64,000 bases of DNA from positions 434,001 through 498,000 of the forward strand of contig NZ_JAFBBU010000001.1 of NCBI RefSeq assembly GCF_016907385.1. Direction: 5' to 3'. The DNA is from Subtercola frigoramans. Lineage in GTDB: Bacteria > Actinomycetota > Actinomycetes > Actinomycetales > Microbacteriaceae. Position numbers and translations under genes: made by a program. The notes beneath the pieces are model-generated. The model saw only the letters and a list, made by a program, of their open reading frames with translations, was not told the origin of the DNA and made no database searches. Below, one piece after another: positions 56,961 through 64,000 of the stretch. Position 1 is the stretch's first letter; the number at the start of each line of letters is the position of its first letter.

Positions 56961-57019
56961 CGTTCGTCCACACGCATGGCCACGTGCACGCTGCACGCGC
57001 CACCGCGCGTGGACGAATG
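56961..57019. repeat. Hairpin element B flanking the two-domain VOC gene
   Basis: CGTTCGTCCACACGC (56961-56975) pairs with GCGCGTGGACGAATG (57005-57019) at 13 of 15 positions. GTCCACACGC (56966-56975) and GTGCACGCTGCACG (56984-56997) are identical to element A and equally spaced. The outer stem sequences differ from A although each is self-complementary. Confidence 0.7.
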
Positions 57020-57058
57020 GGTGGCGCGCCCGCGCCGGCGAGCGAGCGCGCCCGGCCG

Positions 57059-57529
57059 TCAGTTCACGACGTGCTCGAAGACGATGCTCGTGCGGGTCGA
57101 CGCCACAGAGGGGTGCGCCGACAGGTTCGCCACGACGAACTCGCGCAGGTGGTCGCTGTCTCGCGTGGCCACGTGAATGACGAAGTCTTCGGCTCCGCCA
57201 AGGAAGAAGAGCTGGAGCACCTCCGTTCGGCTGCCGATGTCGTCGCTGAAAGCGGTGATGCTCTGCCTCGCGCCCGACTTGATGCTCACGCTGATGAGGG
57301 CCTGCAGCGACAGGCCGAGGGCCCCCGGCGCGACCCGTGCGGTGTACCCGGTGATCACGCCGCGATCTTCGAGCGACCTCACCCGCGTGATGCACGTCGA
57401 CTGCGCCACACCCACCAGCTCGGCGAGACGGCTGTTGGGCATCCGTGCATTCGCCTTCAGTAGCTCGACCAACTGGGTGTCGATGTCATCGAGCGGGCCG
57501 GATGACCGTGGATTCTTCGAACTAACCAT
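57059..57529 (-). CDS. Lrp/AsnC family regulator of alanine dehydrogenase
   Basis: A 156-residue Lrp-type protein: HTH at about 15-60 (LDDIDTQLVELLKANARMPN, LAELVGVAQSTCITRVRSLE) and a RAM domain (GLSLQALISVSIKSGARQSI, GGAEDFVIHVATRDSDHLRE). It is divergent from ald with a 143-bp gap. In Mycobacterium and other bacteria an adjacent Lrp-type AldR controls ald in response to amino acids; the same arrangement supports that role here. Confidence 0.92.
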   Translation of the reverse strand: MVSSKNPRSSGPLDDIDTQLVELLKANARMPNSRLAELVGVAQSTCITRVRSLEDRGVITGYTARVAPGALGLSLQALISVSIKSGARQSITAFSDDIGSRTEVLQLFFLGGAEDFVIHVATRDSDHLREFVVANLSAHPSVASTRTSIVFEHVVN

Positions 57530-57672
57530 CGTCTGGCCCGGCTCTCGTTGCAGTTTGCGCGGCCGAAGAGAACTTTGCCGCAGTATCCACTGATTTTACC
57601 TGCCCGAAACGAGTATCTTGCGAAAATTGGATCACTATTCTGGCCGCGCACTGCTGAGCAACGGAGACGATC

Positions 57673-58803
57673 ATGCGAGTTGGCATTCCCACCGAGATCA
57701 AGAACAACGAGAAGCGCGTCGCTGCGACTCCCGCCGGCGTGCATGAGCTCGTGCGCCGTGGTCACGAGGTCGTCGTGCAGAGCGGAGCGGGGCTCGGCTC
57801 GCGCATCAGCGATGCCGACTACGTGACGGCCGGTGCGACGATTCTCGACACGGCAGATGCGGTGTGGGCGAGCGCTGACCTGCTGCTGAAGGTCAAGGAA
57901 CCGATCGCCTCGGAGTACCCCCGCATGCGCGCTGGCCAGGTGCTGTTCACCTACCTGCACCTCGCCGCCTCGCGGGAGTGCACCGATGCCCTGATCGCCT
58001 CGGGCACCACGGCCATCGCCTATGAGACCGTGCAGCTCGACAACCGCAGCCTGCCCCTGCTCTCGCCGATGAGCGAGGTCGCCGGGCGGCTGTCTGTACA
58101 GGTCGGCGGGTACCACCTGATGAGCGCTGCCGGCGGGCGCGGAGTGCTGCTTGGCGGTGTTCCCGGAACCCGCAAGGCCAAGGTCGTCGTCATCGGCGGG
58201 GGAGTTGCCGGCGAACACGCGGCTGCAGACGCCGTCGGAATGGGTGCCGATGTCACCGTGATCGACCTCTCCCTGCCTCGCCTGCGCCAGCTCGAGGCGC
58301 AGTTCGGCGGGCGCATCCAGACCCGCGCGTCGTCTGCCTACGAGATCGCTGCCCAGGTACGCGACGCCGACCTCGTCATCGGCTCCGTGCTCATCCCCGG
58401 TGCCCAAGCGCCCAAGCTCGTGACCGACGCGATGATCGCCGAGATGAAGCCCGGCTCGGTGCTCGTCGACATCGCCATCGACCAGGGTGGCTGCTTCGAA
58501 GGCTCCCACCCGACCACGCACGACGACCCCATCTTCCCCGTGCACAACAGCATCTTCTACTGCGTCGCCAACATGCCGGGTGCTGTGCCCGAAACCTCGA
58601 CCACCGCTCTGACCAACGCGACACTGCCCTACGTGATCACTCTCGCCGAGAAGGGCTGGCAGAAGGCCATCGCCGACGACGAGGCGCTCGCCCGAGGCCT
58701 CAACGTGCACGCCGGACTGGTGACGAACGCCCTCGTCGCGTCGGCGCTGGGCCTGCCGTACACGGCTCCGCATGACGCGGCACTCGAGGTCGCCGCCGCC
58801 TGA
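57673..58803 (+). CDS. ald: Alanine dehydrogenase
   Basis: A 376-residue NAD-dependent L-alanine dehydrogenase. [20 protein letters not shown] is the family N-terminus; K75 (LLKVKEP) and H96 (FTYLHLAAS) match the pyruvate-binding lysine and catalytic histidine of the Mycobacterium tuberculosis enzyme. The NAD domain has [20 protein letters not shown] near 175 and [17 protein letters not shown] near 270 carries the aspartate. GGAG precedes the ATG. It converts alanine and pyruvate reversibly and is probably controlled by the divergent Lrp-type protein. Confidence 0.96.
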   Translation: MRVGIPTEIKNNEKRVAATPAGVHELVRRGHEVVVQSGAGLGSRISDADYVTAGATILDTADAVWASADLLLKVKEPIASEYPRMRAGQVLFTYLHLAASRECTDALIASGTTAIAYETVQLDNRSLPLLSPMSEVAGRLSVQVGGYHLMSAAGGRGVLLGGVPGTRKAKVVVIGGGVAGEHAAADAVGMGADVTVIDLSLPRLRQLEAQFGGRIQTRASSAYEIAAQVRDADLVIGSVLIPGAQAPKLVTDAMIAEMKPGSVLVDIAIDQGGCFEGSHPTTHDDPIFPVHNSIFYCVANMPGAVPETSTTALTNATLPYVITLAEKGWQKAIADDEALARGLNVHAGLVTNALVASALGLPYTAPHDAALEVAAA

Positions 58804-58823
58804 CCACCGGCGCCCGGCCTGCC

Positions 58824-59477
58824 TCAGGTGCTGAGGGGCCACCACGCGGGAAGCAGCTGGCGGTAGGCGTGAAGGAACGCCTCTGCGTCGCGGGGCTCGG
58901 GGGTGTCGAGCCAGGTGGCGATCGCCCCCACTGAACCGTCGGCGATGAATCGCGTTGCCATTTCGGTGAGCAGGATGGGCGACGTCTGTTCGGCTCGGCT
59001 GGAGTCTGCACGCTCGAGCGTGGCTCCGCTGTGGCCAGGAAGGGCTTCAACCGTGTCGTGGTCTTCGATTGTCACCGCCTGCAGGCTCACCAACAGGCGA
59101 ATGGATGCTCCGAAGTGCGAACTGAGCATCGGGTGCAGGCTTGCAGAACCGCTCGTCTCATTGAGCCCGAGCGCGTAGACGCGTGCGTGCTCATCAACGT
59201 GGTGCAACACGGCGCGGGTGACCTCGGCCATCGCGGTGTCGGCCGTTTCTGCCGTCGCGTGCCGCAGGTGGCGCTCGCGGATCTCGTCGAGCTCCGTGCT
59301 CAGAACCAGCTCGAGCAGGCCCGAAGGAGACGTGGCGTGTTCATAGAACGTCGAACGGTTGACGCCGGCGAGAGCAGCTACTTCAGAGGCGGTGATCTCA
59401 TCGCCCTGGCGCGATGCGGCCAGAGTCAGGATCGCCGTGCGGAGTTTCTCGCGTGATTTGAGTTGCCGAGCATCCAT
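58824..59477 (-). CDS. TetR family transcriptional regulator
   Basis: A 217-residue TetR protein: HTH at about 8-55 (KLRTAILTLAASRQGDEITA, VAALAGVNRSTFYEHATSPS) and a C-terminal domain of TetR_C type with AEVTRAVLHHVDEHARVYAL. TAAACT six nt before the ATG indicates leaderless transcription. It is divergent from an SDR gene; the gap holds CCGACAACTGTCGG, a perfect-arm palindrome next to its -10, so it probably represses both genes. Confidence 0.92.
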   Translation of the reverse strand: MDARQLKSREKLRTAILTLAASRQGDEITASEVAALAGVNRSTFYEHATSPSGLLELVLSTELDEIRERHLRHATAETADTAMAEVTRAVLHHVDEHARVYALGLNETSGSASLHPMLSSHFGASIRLLVSLQAVTIEDHDTVEALPGHSGATLERADSSRAEQTSPILLTEMATRFIADGSVGAIATWLDTPEPRDAEAFLHAYRQLLPAWWPLST

Positions 59478-59483
59478 TTGTCA

Positions 59484-59504
59484 AGTTTACCCGACAACTG
59501 TCGG
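59484..59504. promoter_or_regulatory. TetR operator and leaderless promoter
   Basis: CCGACA-AC-TGTCGG (59491-59504) has perfect 6-bp arms. On the minus strand TAAACT (59489-59484) stands 6 nt before the tetR ATG, directly beside the palindrome, which suits autorepression and control of the SDR gene at 59550. Confidence 0.65.
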
Positions 59505-59549
59505 ATAACGGGCGTACCATGGAGGTATTCATTCAGCACAGAAAGAAGT

Positions 59550-60314
59550 ATGAAAATCATGGCTACCTATGATGTTGCAGGACGTTCCGCGATCGTGACG
59601 GGAGCCGGTTCGGGAATCGGGCGCGCGGTTGCCCTGGAGCTCGCCAAGAACGGCACGTCGGTGATTGTTTCGGATGTGCGGCTCGAGGGTGCGCGGGCGG
59701 TTGTCGACGAGATCCGCGCTGCCGGCGGCGTCGCCGAGGTTCTTGTGGGGGATGTGTCAGACCCGGCGTTCTCTGAAGCGAGCGTCGCGGCGGCGAATGC
59801 GCTGGCACCGCTTCGCATCGCGGTGAACAACGCAGGAATCGGCGGCGAGGCGGCTCCGATCGGCGAGTACTCGCTCGAGAGCTGGCGCAAGGTCATCGAG
59901 ATCAACCTCAATGCCGTGTTCTATGGGCTCAAGTACCAGCTGCCGGCCATCGCTGCCAACGGTGGCGGGTCGATCGTCAACATGGCGTCAGTGCTCGGCA
60001 GCGTCGGCATTGCGTCGTCGTCGGCCTATGTCACCGCCAAGCACGGGCTGGTCGGGCTGACGAAGAACGCCGCGCTGGAGTATGGCGCGCGGAACGTGCG
60101 CACCAATGCCGTGGGCCCCGGCTTCATTCACACGCCACTCATCGATGCGAACCTCGACGCGGCCGCGCAGGAGTACCTCGCCTCGAAGCACGCGCTCGGT
60201 CGGCTTGGTAAGCCTGAAGAGGTCGCCGCCCTGGTTGCCTTCCTGGTGAGCGATGCTGCTTCGTTCATCTCGGGCAGCTATCACCTTGTTGACGGCGGGT
60301 ACGCGGCGCAGTAA
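59550..60314 (+). CDS. SDR family oxidoreductase
   Basis: A 254-residue short-chain dehydrogenase. AIVTGAGSGIGRAVALELAK is the cofactor motif, DVRLEGARAV suggests NAD+ use (aspartate after the second strand), NNAGIGGEAA, the catalytic serine in NMASVLGSVG and YVTAKHG (YxxxK) follow, with SGSYHLVDGGYAAQ at the end. ATG at 59550 follows AGAAAGAAG; ATG at 59559 is an alternative. It is controlled by the divergent TetR protein. A secondary alcohol or hydroxyacid substrate is likely. Confidence 0.92.
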   Translation: MKIMATYDVAGRSAIVTGAGSGIGRAVALELAKNGTSVIVSDVRLEGARAVVDEIRAAGGVAEVLVGDVSDPAFSEASVAAANALAPLRIAVNNAGIGGEAAPIGEYSLESWRKVIEINLNAVFYGLKYQLPAIAANGGGSIVNMASVLGSVGIASSSAYVTAKHGLVGLTKNAALEYGARNVRTNAVGPGFIHTPLIDANLDAAAQEYLASKHALGRLGKPEEVAALVAFLVSDAASFISGSYHLVDGGYAAQ

Positions 60315-60477
60315 CTCGCTTCGGAGGCTCCGCTTCGGGGTCGGTGACCGCTGCGTCACTGGCCCCCGCGGCGCCATGCTAAATTGATCACGTGGAGCCG
60401 CGAGGCACCGATGTGCGAGCAGCCGGCACTTTCGTGTAGTGTTGCTCCTTGTGTGAAAAACGTGTTTGATCACGCAT

Positions 60478-60554
<77 letters not shown>

Positions 60555-60555
60555 C

Positions 60556-60585
60556 CGAAAACCCCCGCCTCGGCGGGGGTTTTCG
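60556..60585 (+). terminator. Rho-independent terminator of tRNA-Arg
   Basis: CGAAAACCCCCGCC (60556-60569) pairs perfectly with GGCGGGGGTTTTCG (60572-60585), with a T-run inside the right arm. Confidence 0.93.
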
Positions 60586-60660
60586 TGGTTCAGTGCCGTG
60601 AATGCGCCGGGCAGGCCTGGCTCCTTCGCCATCGTGTAGGTCTGCGACGGTCGACGGCGT

Positions 60661-61200
60661 TCAGTTATTGTTCAAGCGGGCGCGCAGAGCATCGAGGGAC
60701 TGTTGGGCGGCACGACGCACTTCTTTGTCGTGGTCGCGCAGCATGCGCTCGAGCGCATCGGCGCTGGCCGCGTCGCCGATTGCAGCGATCGCCCGTGCTG
60801 CGGCGGACCGAACGCGGGCGTGCTCGTCGGTGGTCAGCCGGGCGAAATCGTCCGGCGTGCCGAGGGAGCGTGTGGCGCACACTCTGGCCGCCATCTCGCG
60901 CACGCGCCACGACTGGTTGGTGAGCGCAGCCAGAACGGCCGGCGCAGCTGAGTCGTCCCAGACGTACAGAAGGGCACGGGCACCCCAGAGCTCGGGCCAG
61001 TACAGAGCCGGCGCTCCGGTCAGGATGCCTTCGGCGTGCGGGCCGCCGACGACACGCAGAAAGTCTTCGCCCTCGTATCCGCCGCGGAGGATCGAGCTGG
61101 CGCGACTCGCGACGCGAGACTCGCCGTCAAGCTTCACCTGCGCGTCGAGACGGGTCTCGAGAGAGTCGGTCGGGGTGGAGTGTGCATTGTGGTCTGCCAT
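60661..61200 (-). CDS. HEAT-repeat domain protein
   Basis: A 179-residue protein. The first 60 residues are polar; from about 65 (PELWGARALLYVWDDSAAPA) three HEAT-like helical pairs follow: VLAALTNQSWRVREMAARVC, FARLTTDEHARVRSAAARAI and LERMLRDHDKEVRRAAQQSL. HEAT repeats mediate protein contacts; no enzyme motif is seen. A decayed copy of this gene lies at 62535-62840, on the far side of the glucanase gene. Confidence 0.8.
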   Translation of the reverse strand: MADHNAHSTPTDSLETRLDAQVKLDGESRVASRASSILRGGYEGEDFLRVVGGPHAEGILTGAPALYWPELWGARALLYVWDDSAAPAVLAALTNQSWRVREMAARVCATRSLGTPDDFARLTTDEHARVRSAAARAIAAIGDAASADALERMLRDHDKEVRRAAQQSLDALRARLNNN

Positions 61201-61532
61201 GGGTGAGACCAGACTAGTGCGTGCCTCTGAACGGGGCGCCGTCAGCGAGTGACGCGAATCGAAGCGAGGCGCAAGGCGGAAGGAGAGCTCCCATCGGCGG
61301 TGTGGGCGACGAGGAGATCGCGCAGATCACTGAGAGGTGCGATGCGCTGCAGGTGACACGTTGGCAGAAACGCCCAAACCTGCCTCGAGGACTCCTGCAG
61401 CTTCTTCCGATCCGTGTGACTTTCATCAGCCGGTAATGGCTACCCCCTCCCGAAAAGGGGTACCATAGCGATGGCAGTCAGCGCGGGGGATCTTTGCGCG
61501 GATCCGCTTGTGTTACATCTTGGGGGATTTCT
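61201..61532. other. 332-bp gene-free stretch with a TACCCC/GGGGTA hairpin
   Basis: Between the HEAT gene and the divergent glucanase gene I see no supported gene. TACCCC (61441-61446) and GGGGTA (61457-61462) form an inverted repeat about 70 nt before the glucanase start, extendable to GG...CC. It could be an operator or part of the promoter; the palindrome resembles that at 14903. A GGGGGA ribosome-binding sequence is at the right edge. Confidence 0.5.
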
Positions 61533-62456
61533 GTGTCTGTACGACCACAAAAGTGGGCGATTGCGCTCGTCTTGGCGATCACCACGTCAGCGGTGCTTAC
61601 TCCAGCTGTTGCCGGTGAGGCTCCGAGAGGTTTAGAGAGAATCATTCAGGTACCGCGCGCTGATGTACTTTCGACCATGACCATGACCATGACCATGACC
61701 ACGACCACTGCCACGACTGCTCCGCTCTCGAAGGGCGTGGGTGCGTGGTATTTCCCAGGCGTGGGTTCGGCGTTGCCTGATTCCGGGGCTCGCTGGTATT
61801 ACACATGGGTGCCGAAAGACAAATGGGTCTCGATCCCGAAGGGCATCGAGTATGTTCCGATGATCTGGGGTGCCGGCAACGTCAACAGCACCGACCTTGC
61901 CGCCGCGAAGGCGTCAGGTCACACGCTTCTGGGTTTCAATGAACCCGATGACGCGTACCAGTCGAACATGTCCGTAACGCAGGCACTGGACGCGTGGCCG
62001 AAGCTTCAGGCAACAGGTCTGACATTGGGCAGCCCAGCCACGGCGTACAACGCCGAGTTGGCAGGCTCGTGGCTTGATCAGTTCATGGCCGGGGCGAAGG
62101 CGCGAGGGTACCGCGTGGACTTCATCGCACTGCACTGGTATCGCTGGGATGGGTCGGTGACTAGCAGCGTGAGCAACCTCAAAAGCTTCCTCACAGCCGT
62201 GCACAACCGGTACGGGCTTCCCGTGTGGCTGACCGAATTCGCTGCCATCAACTTCACCGGAGGCACCCACTACGCGAGCGTCAGCACCCAGGCGGCGTTC
62301 CTGACGGCCGCCGCGAGCATGATGGCCAGCCTTCCGTTCGTGCAACGGTACGCGTGGTTCGCAATGCCCACCTGGACGCAAGCACCGACCGCCGCCCTCT
62401 ACACGGACAACGCAAAAATCACCACCGTAGGCAAAGCATTCAAAGCCACACCCTAG
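61533..62456 (+). CDS. Secreted glycoside hydrolase, GH128-like (beta-1,3-glucanase)
   Basis: A 307-residue protein with a signal peptide (WAIALVLAITTSAVLTPAVA, cleavage probably after AVAG) and a Met/Thr repeat linker (encoded by four ATGACC units at 61677-61700). The catalytic domain begins near GVGAWYFPGVGS and has the family acid/base in LGFNEPDDA and nucleophile in WLTEFAAINF, plus FIALHWYRWDGS, as in glycosyl hydrolase catalytic-core/GH128 proteins that cut beta-1,3-glucan. The start is GTG at 61533 behind GGGGGA. It would act outside the cell, possibly on fungal or algal glucan. Confidence 0.87.
   Translation: MSVRPQKWAIALVLAITTSAVLTPAVAGEAPRGLERIIQVPRADVLSTMTMTMTMTTTTATTAPLSKGVGAWYFPGVGSALPDSGARWYYTWVPKDKWVSIPKGIEYVPMIWGAGNVNSTDLAAAKASGHTLLGFNEPDDAYQSNMSVTQALDAWPKLQATGLTLGSPATAYNAELAGSWLDQFMAGAKARGYRVDFIALHWYRWDGSVTSSVSNLKSFLTAVHNRYGLPVWLTEFAAINFTGGTHYASVSTQAAFLTAAASMMASLPFVQRYAWFAMPTWTQAPTAALYTDNAKITTVGKAFKATP
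61677..61700 (+). repeat. Four ATGACC hexamer repeats in the glucanase linker
   Basis: Four perfect tandem copies of ATGACC followed by degenerate ACGACC/ACTGCC units, encoding alternating Met-Thr. A change in copy number would alter linker length without shifting the frame. Confidence 0.85.
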
Positions 62457-62534
62457 CGTTTGCCCGTAGTTGGCCTGGATCGCGAAGCTGAAGCGTCTGT
62501 TCAAGTCGCCGACTTTCGTGATCGTTCGAGACTG

Positions 62535-62840
62535 TTACACGCGCCACGACAGGTGGGCCAGAGTCGCCAGAACGACCGGGAGAGCCGAGTCGTCCCAGAC
62601 GTACAGCAGGGCGCGGCCCCGAGAGCTCGGGTCAGTGCAGAGCCCGCGCTCCGGCCAAGATGCCGTGGATGTGAGAGACGGGCACAACTCCAAGGAAGTC
62701 GTTGGTTTCGTATCCGCCTCGACCATCGACCAGGCGCGTCGCGCGACGTGAGCCTCCCTGTCTAGCTGCATCTGCGCGTCGAGACGCGCCTCGGGCGAGC
62801 TGGTCTGTGATGAGGGTGGTGCATTGTGATCGGCCAAAGG
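62535..62840 (-). pseudogene. Truncated duplicate of the HEAT-repeat gene
   Basis: The region aligns with the 5' part of the HEAT gene at 60661-61200: DHNA...EARLDAQMQLDREAHVA at the N-terminus and GRALLYVWDDSALPVVLATL then LSWRV near its end. Between them the frame is shifted and residues do not match, and the sequence stops right after SWRV, where the intact gene continues into its HEAT repeats. The former ATG has become CAA-type sequence (62838 region) while the flanking TGCATTGTG and AGACTAG words are conserved. A decayed partial duplication, not a functional gene. Confidence 0.8.
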
Positions 62841-62918
62841 TGAGTTCAGACTAGCCATATCAACCGGCGCGATCGCTATACCCAGTCCGGAGCCGGTTCG
62901 AGGAGGAGGATTCCAGCG

Positions 62919-64000
62919 ATGACCTTTCTGCCGAGTGAGTTCCATGCCGCGATGAACCGCGCACACGCGGGTGCGAGGGAGTGGATCGATTCGATACCGG
63001 GCAGGCGGGTCGCCCCCAGCGCGAACATCGACGAGATGCTTGCCGTGTTCAGGGGCCCGCTGCAGGAGCAGCCGACCGCCCCGGCCGACGTCGTCGACGA
63101 ATTGGCGAGGCTCGCTGAGCCAGGGCTCATGGCCATGCCCTCCGGCCGGTTCTTCGGATGGGTCATCGGCGGCACGCTGCCCGCTTCGCTGGGCGCAGAC
63201 TGGCTGGTGAGTTCCTGGGATCAGAACGCTGCAATGCGATATGCCTCGCCGGCGACCGCGGCGATCGAGCTGGTCGCGGGTGAATGGCTCGTCGACGTCC
63301 TGGGTCTGCCGCCCGGCTCCGAGGTGGGCTTCACCACCGGCGCGACAATGGCCAACTGGACGGGCCTGGCCGCAGCGAGGGCTTATCTGCTCGACCGGGT
63401 GGGCTGGGACGTGAACACCCAGGGCATGCAGGGCAGCCCACCGATATCCGTGCTCGCCGGTGCCGAAGGGCACACCTCTGTCGATCTCGCGCTACGGTAT
63501 CTCGGCTTCGGTTCGCCGACCAGGGTGCCTGCCGACGAGCAGGGCCGAATACTCGTCGACGAGCTCAGGGTGGCTCTCCGCGCGAGCGAGAGCCCGGTCA
63601 TCCTGTGCCTTCAGGCAGGCAATCTGCACTCGGGGGCCTTCGACCCGATGGCCGAGGCGATCACGCTCGCGCACGAGTATGGCGCGTGGGTTCATGTGGA
63701 TGGTGCGTTCGGGCTGTGGGCAGCCGCAAGCCCGTCGCTCGCGCCGCAGCTGGCTGGTGTCGAGCGGGCCGATTCGTGGGCGACCGACGCGCACAAGACG
63801 CTCAACGTGCCCTACGACTGCGGTGTCGCGATCGTGGCTCACCCGGGAGCCGCGCGGGCAGCTCTCGGCACGCAGACCGCCTACCTGATGCGCGCGGAGG
63901 GAAACGCGCCCGACCCGATGGATCTGACCCCGGAGATGTCAAGACGGGCGCGCGGCGTTCCGGTCTGGGCGGCGCTGAAGCAGCTCGGCCGCTCCGGCCT
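62919..64000 (+). CDS. PLP-dependent decarboxylase (aromatic amino acid/glutamate type), partial
   Basis: At least 360 residues of a group II PLP decarboxylase, cut by the window end. It begins MTFLPSEFHAAMNRAHAGAR behind a strong GGAGGAGGA. RFFGWVIGGTLPASLGADWL, GFTTGATMANWTGLAAARAY and HVDGAFGLWAAASP (PLP aspartate) are visible, and the PLP lysine is K293 in TDAHKTLNVPYDCG. It would decarboxylate an aromatic or acidic amino acid. The C-terminus, and so the closer family, is not available. Confidence 0.9.
   Translation, partial: MTFLPSEFHAAMNRAHAGAREWIDSIPGRRVAPSANIDEMLAVFRGPLQEQPTAPADVVDELARLAEPGLMAMPSGRFFGWVIGGTLPASLGADWLVSSWDQNAAMRYASPATAAIELVAGEWLVDVLGLPPGSEVGFTTGATMANWTGLAAARAYLLDRVGWDVNTQGMQGSPPISVLAGAEGHTSVDLALRYLGFGSPTRVPADEQGRILVDELRVALRASESPVILCLQAGNLHSGAFDPMAEAITLAHEYGAWVHVDGAFGLWAAASPSLAPQLAGVERADSWATDAHKTLNVPYDCGVAIVAHPGAARAALGTQTAYLMRAEGNAPDPMDLTPEMSRRARGVPVWAALKQLGRSG

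Noticed and set aside
61221..61436. 71-codon plus-strand open frame before the glucanase
   Set aside because: Low-complexity composition, no ribosome-binding sequence and no resemblance to known proteins.

Overview
The window reads as a chromosomal segment of a high-GC Gram-positive actinobacterium, most likely of the Microbacteriaceae. This rests on GC-rich codon use, many ATGA/GTGA gene overlaps, frequent leaderless promoters (TANNNT about 6-7 nt before the start codon), and families typical of soil or plant-associated actinobacteria: many LLM flavin monooxygenases, PcaL fusions and CrcB pairs. The genus cannot be fixed from sequence alone. There is one tRNA gene (tRNA-Arg-ACG) and no transposase, phage gene, rRNA or CRISPR array.

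Layout. 1-7.0 kb: a yeast-type cytosine deaminase, an NtaA-like monooxygenase coupled to an SsuC/SsuB-like ABC permease and ATPase, a divergent double-length AsnC regulator, the matching NMT1/THI5-type binding lipoprotein and a luciferase-like monooxygenase. 7.1-15 kb: an operon that looks like hydroquinone or catechol detoxification (Rossmann reductase-like protein, CatE/MhqO-type dioxygenase, MhqD-type hydrolase, LLM oxidoreductase), then an aryl-alcohol-type dehydrogenase with a TetR regulator, a small ABM monooxygenase and a membrane-anchored nitroreductase. 15-21.4 kb: small hypothetical genes, an SRPBCC protein, an amine-oxidation operon (amine oxidase, DAO/PuuB-like oxidase, cupin), a HAD hydrolase and a phosphotransferase. 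21.7-24.8 kb: an unusual three-gene cytochrome b operon and a DUF389 protein.

25-34.8 kb: a MarR/hydrolase pair, an LLM monooxygenase behind an ATP-grasp gene split by an in-frame amber codon, a GNAT remnant, and a complete 4-hydroxybenzoate to 3-oxoadipate block (IclR regulator, pobA, pcaHGBL). 34.9-42.9 kb: a LysR-centred catabolic cluster (two SDRs, MDR dehydrogenase, MFS symporter, muconate-cycloisomerase-like enzyme, VOC protein, cyclase-fold hydrolase) whose substrate I cannot name. 42.9-48.6 kb: a GNAT-AAA+ fusion and the 2-methylcitrate cycle (GntR, prpD, prpB, prpC). 48.7-55.9 kb: an HtrA-type protease, an amino acid permease, a RES/Xre-type toxin-antitoxin pair, two CrcB fluoride channels, a PAP2 phosphatase, a GNAT and a P-loop kinase.

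56-64 kb: a two-domain glyoxalase-like gene flanked by two copies of a hairpin element, an Lrp/alanine dehydrogenase pair, a TetR/SDR pair, tRNA-Arg, a HEAT-repeat gene and its decayed duplicate on either side of a secreted GH128-like glucanase, and a PLP decarboxylase cut by the window end.

Taken together, the region is an accessory catabolic neighbourhood: aromatic ring hydroxylation and cleavage, propionyl-CoA disposal, amine oxidation and several flavin monooxygenases, each with a local regulator and often a visible palindromic operator. The most unusual features are the cytochrome b operon, the amber-split ATP-grasp gene, the unassigned LysR cluster, the GNAT-AAA+ fusion, and two or three families of short structured intergenic repeats.
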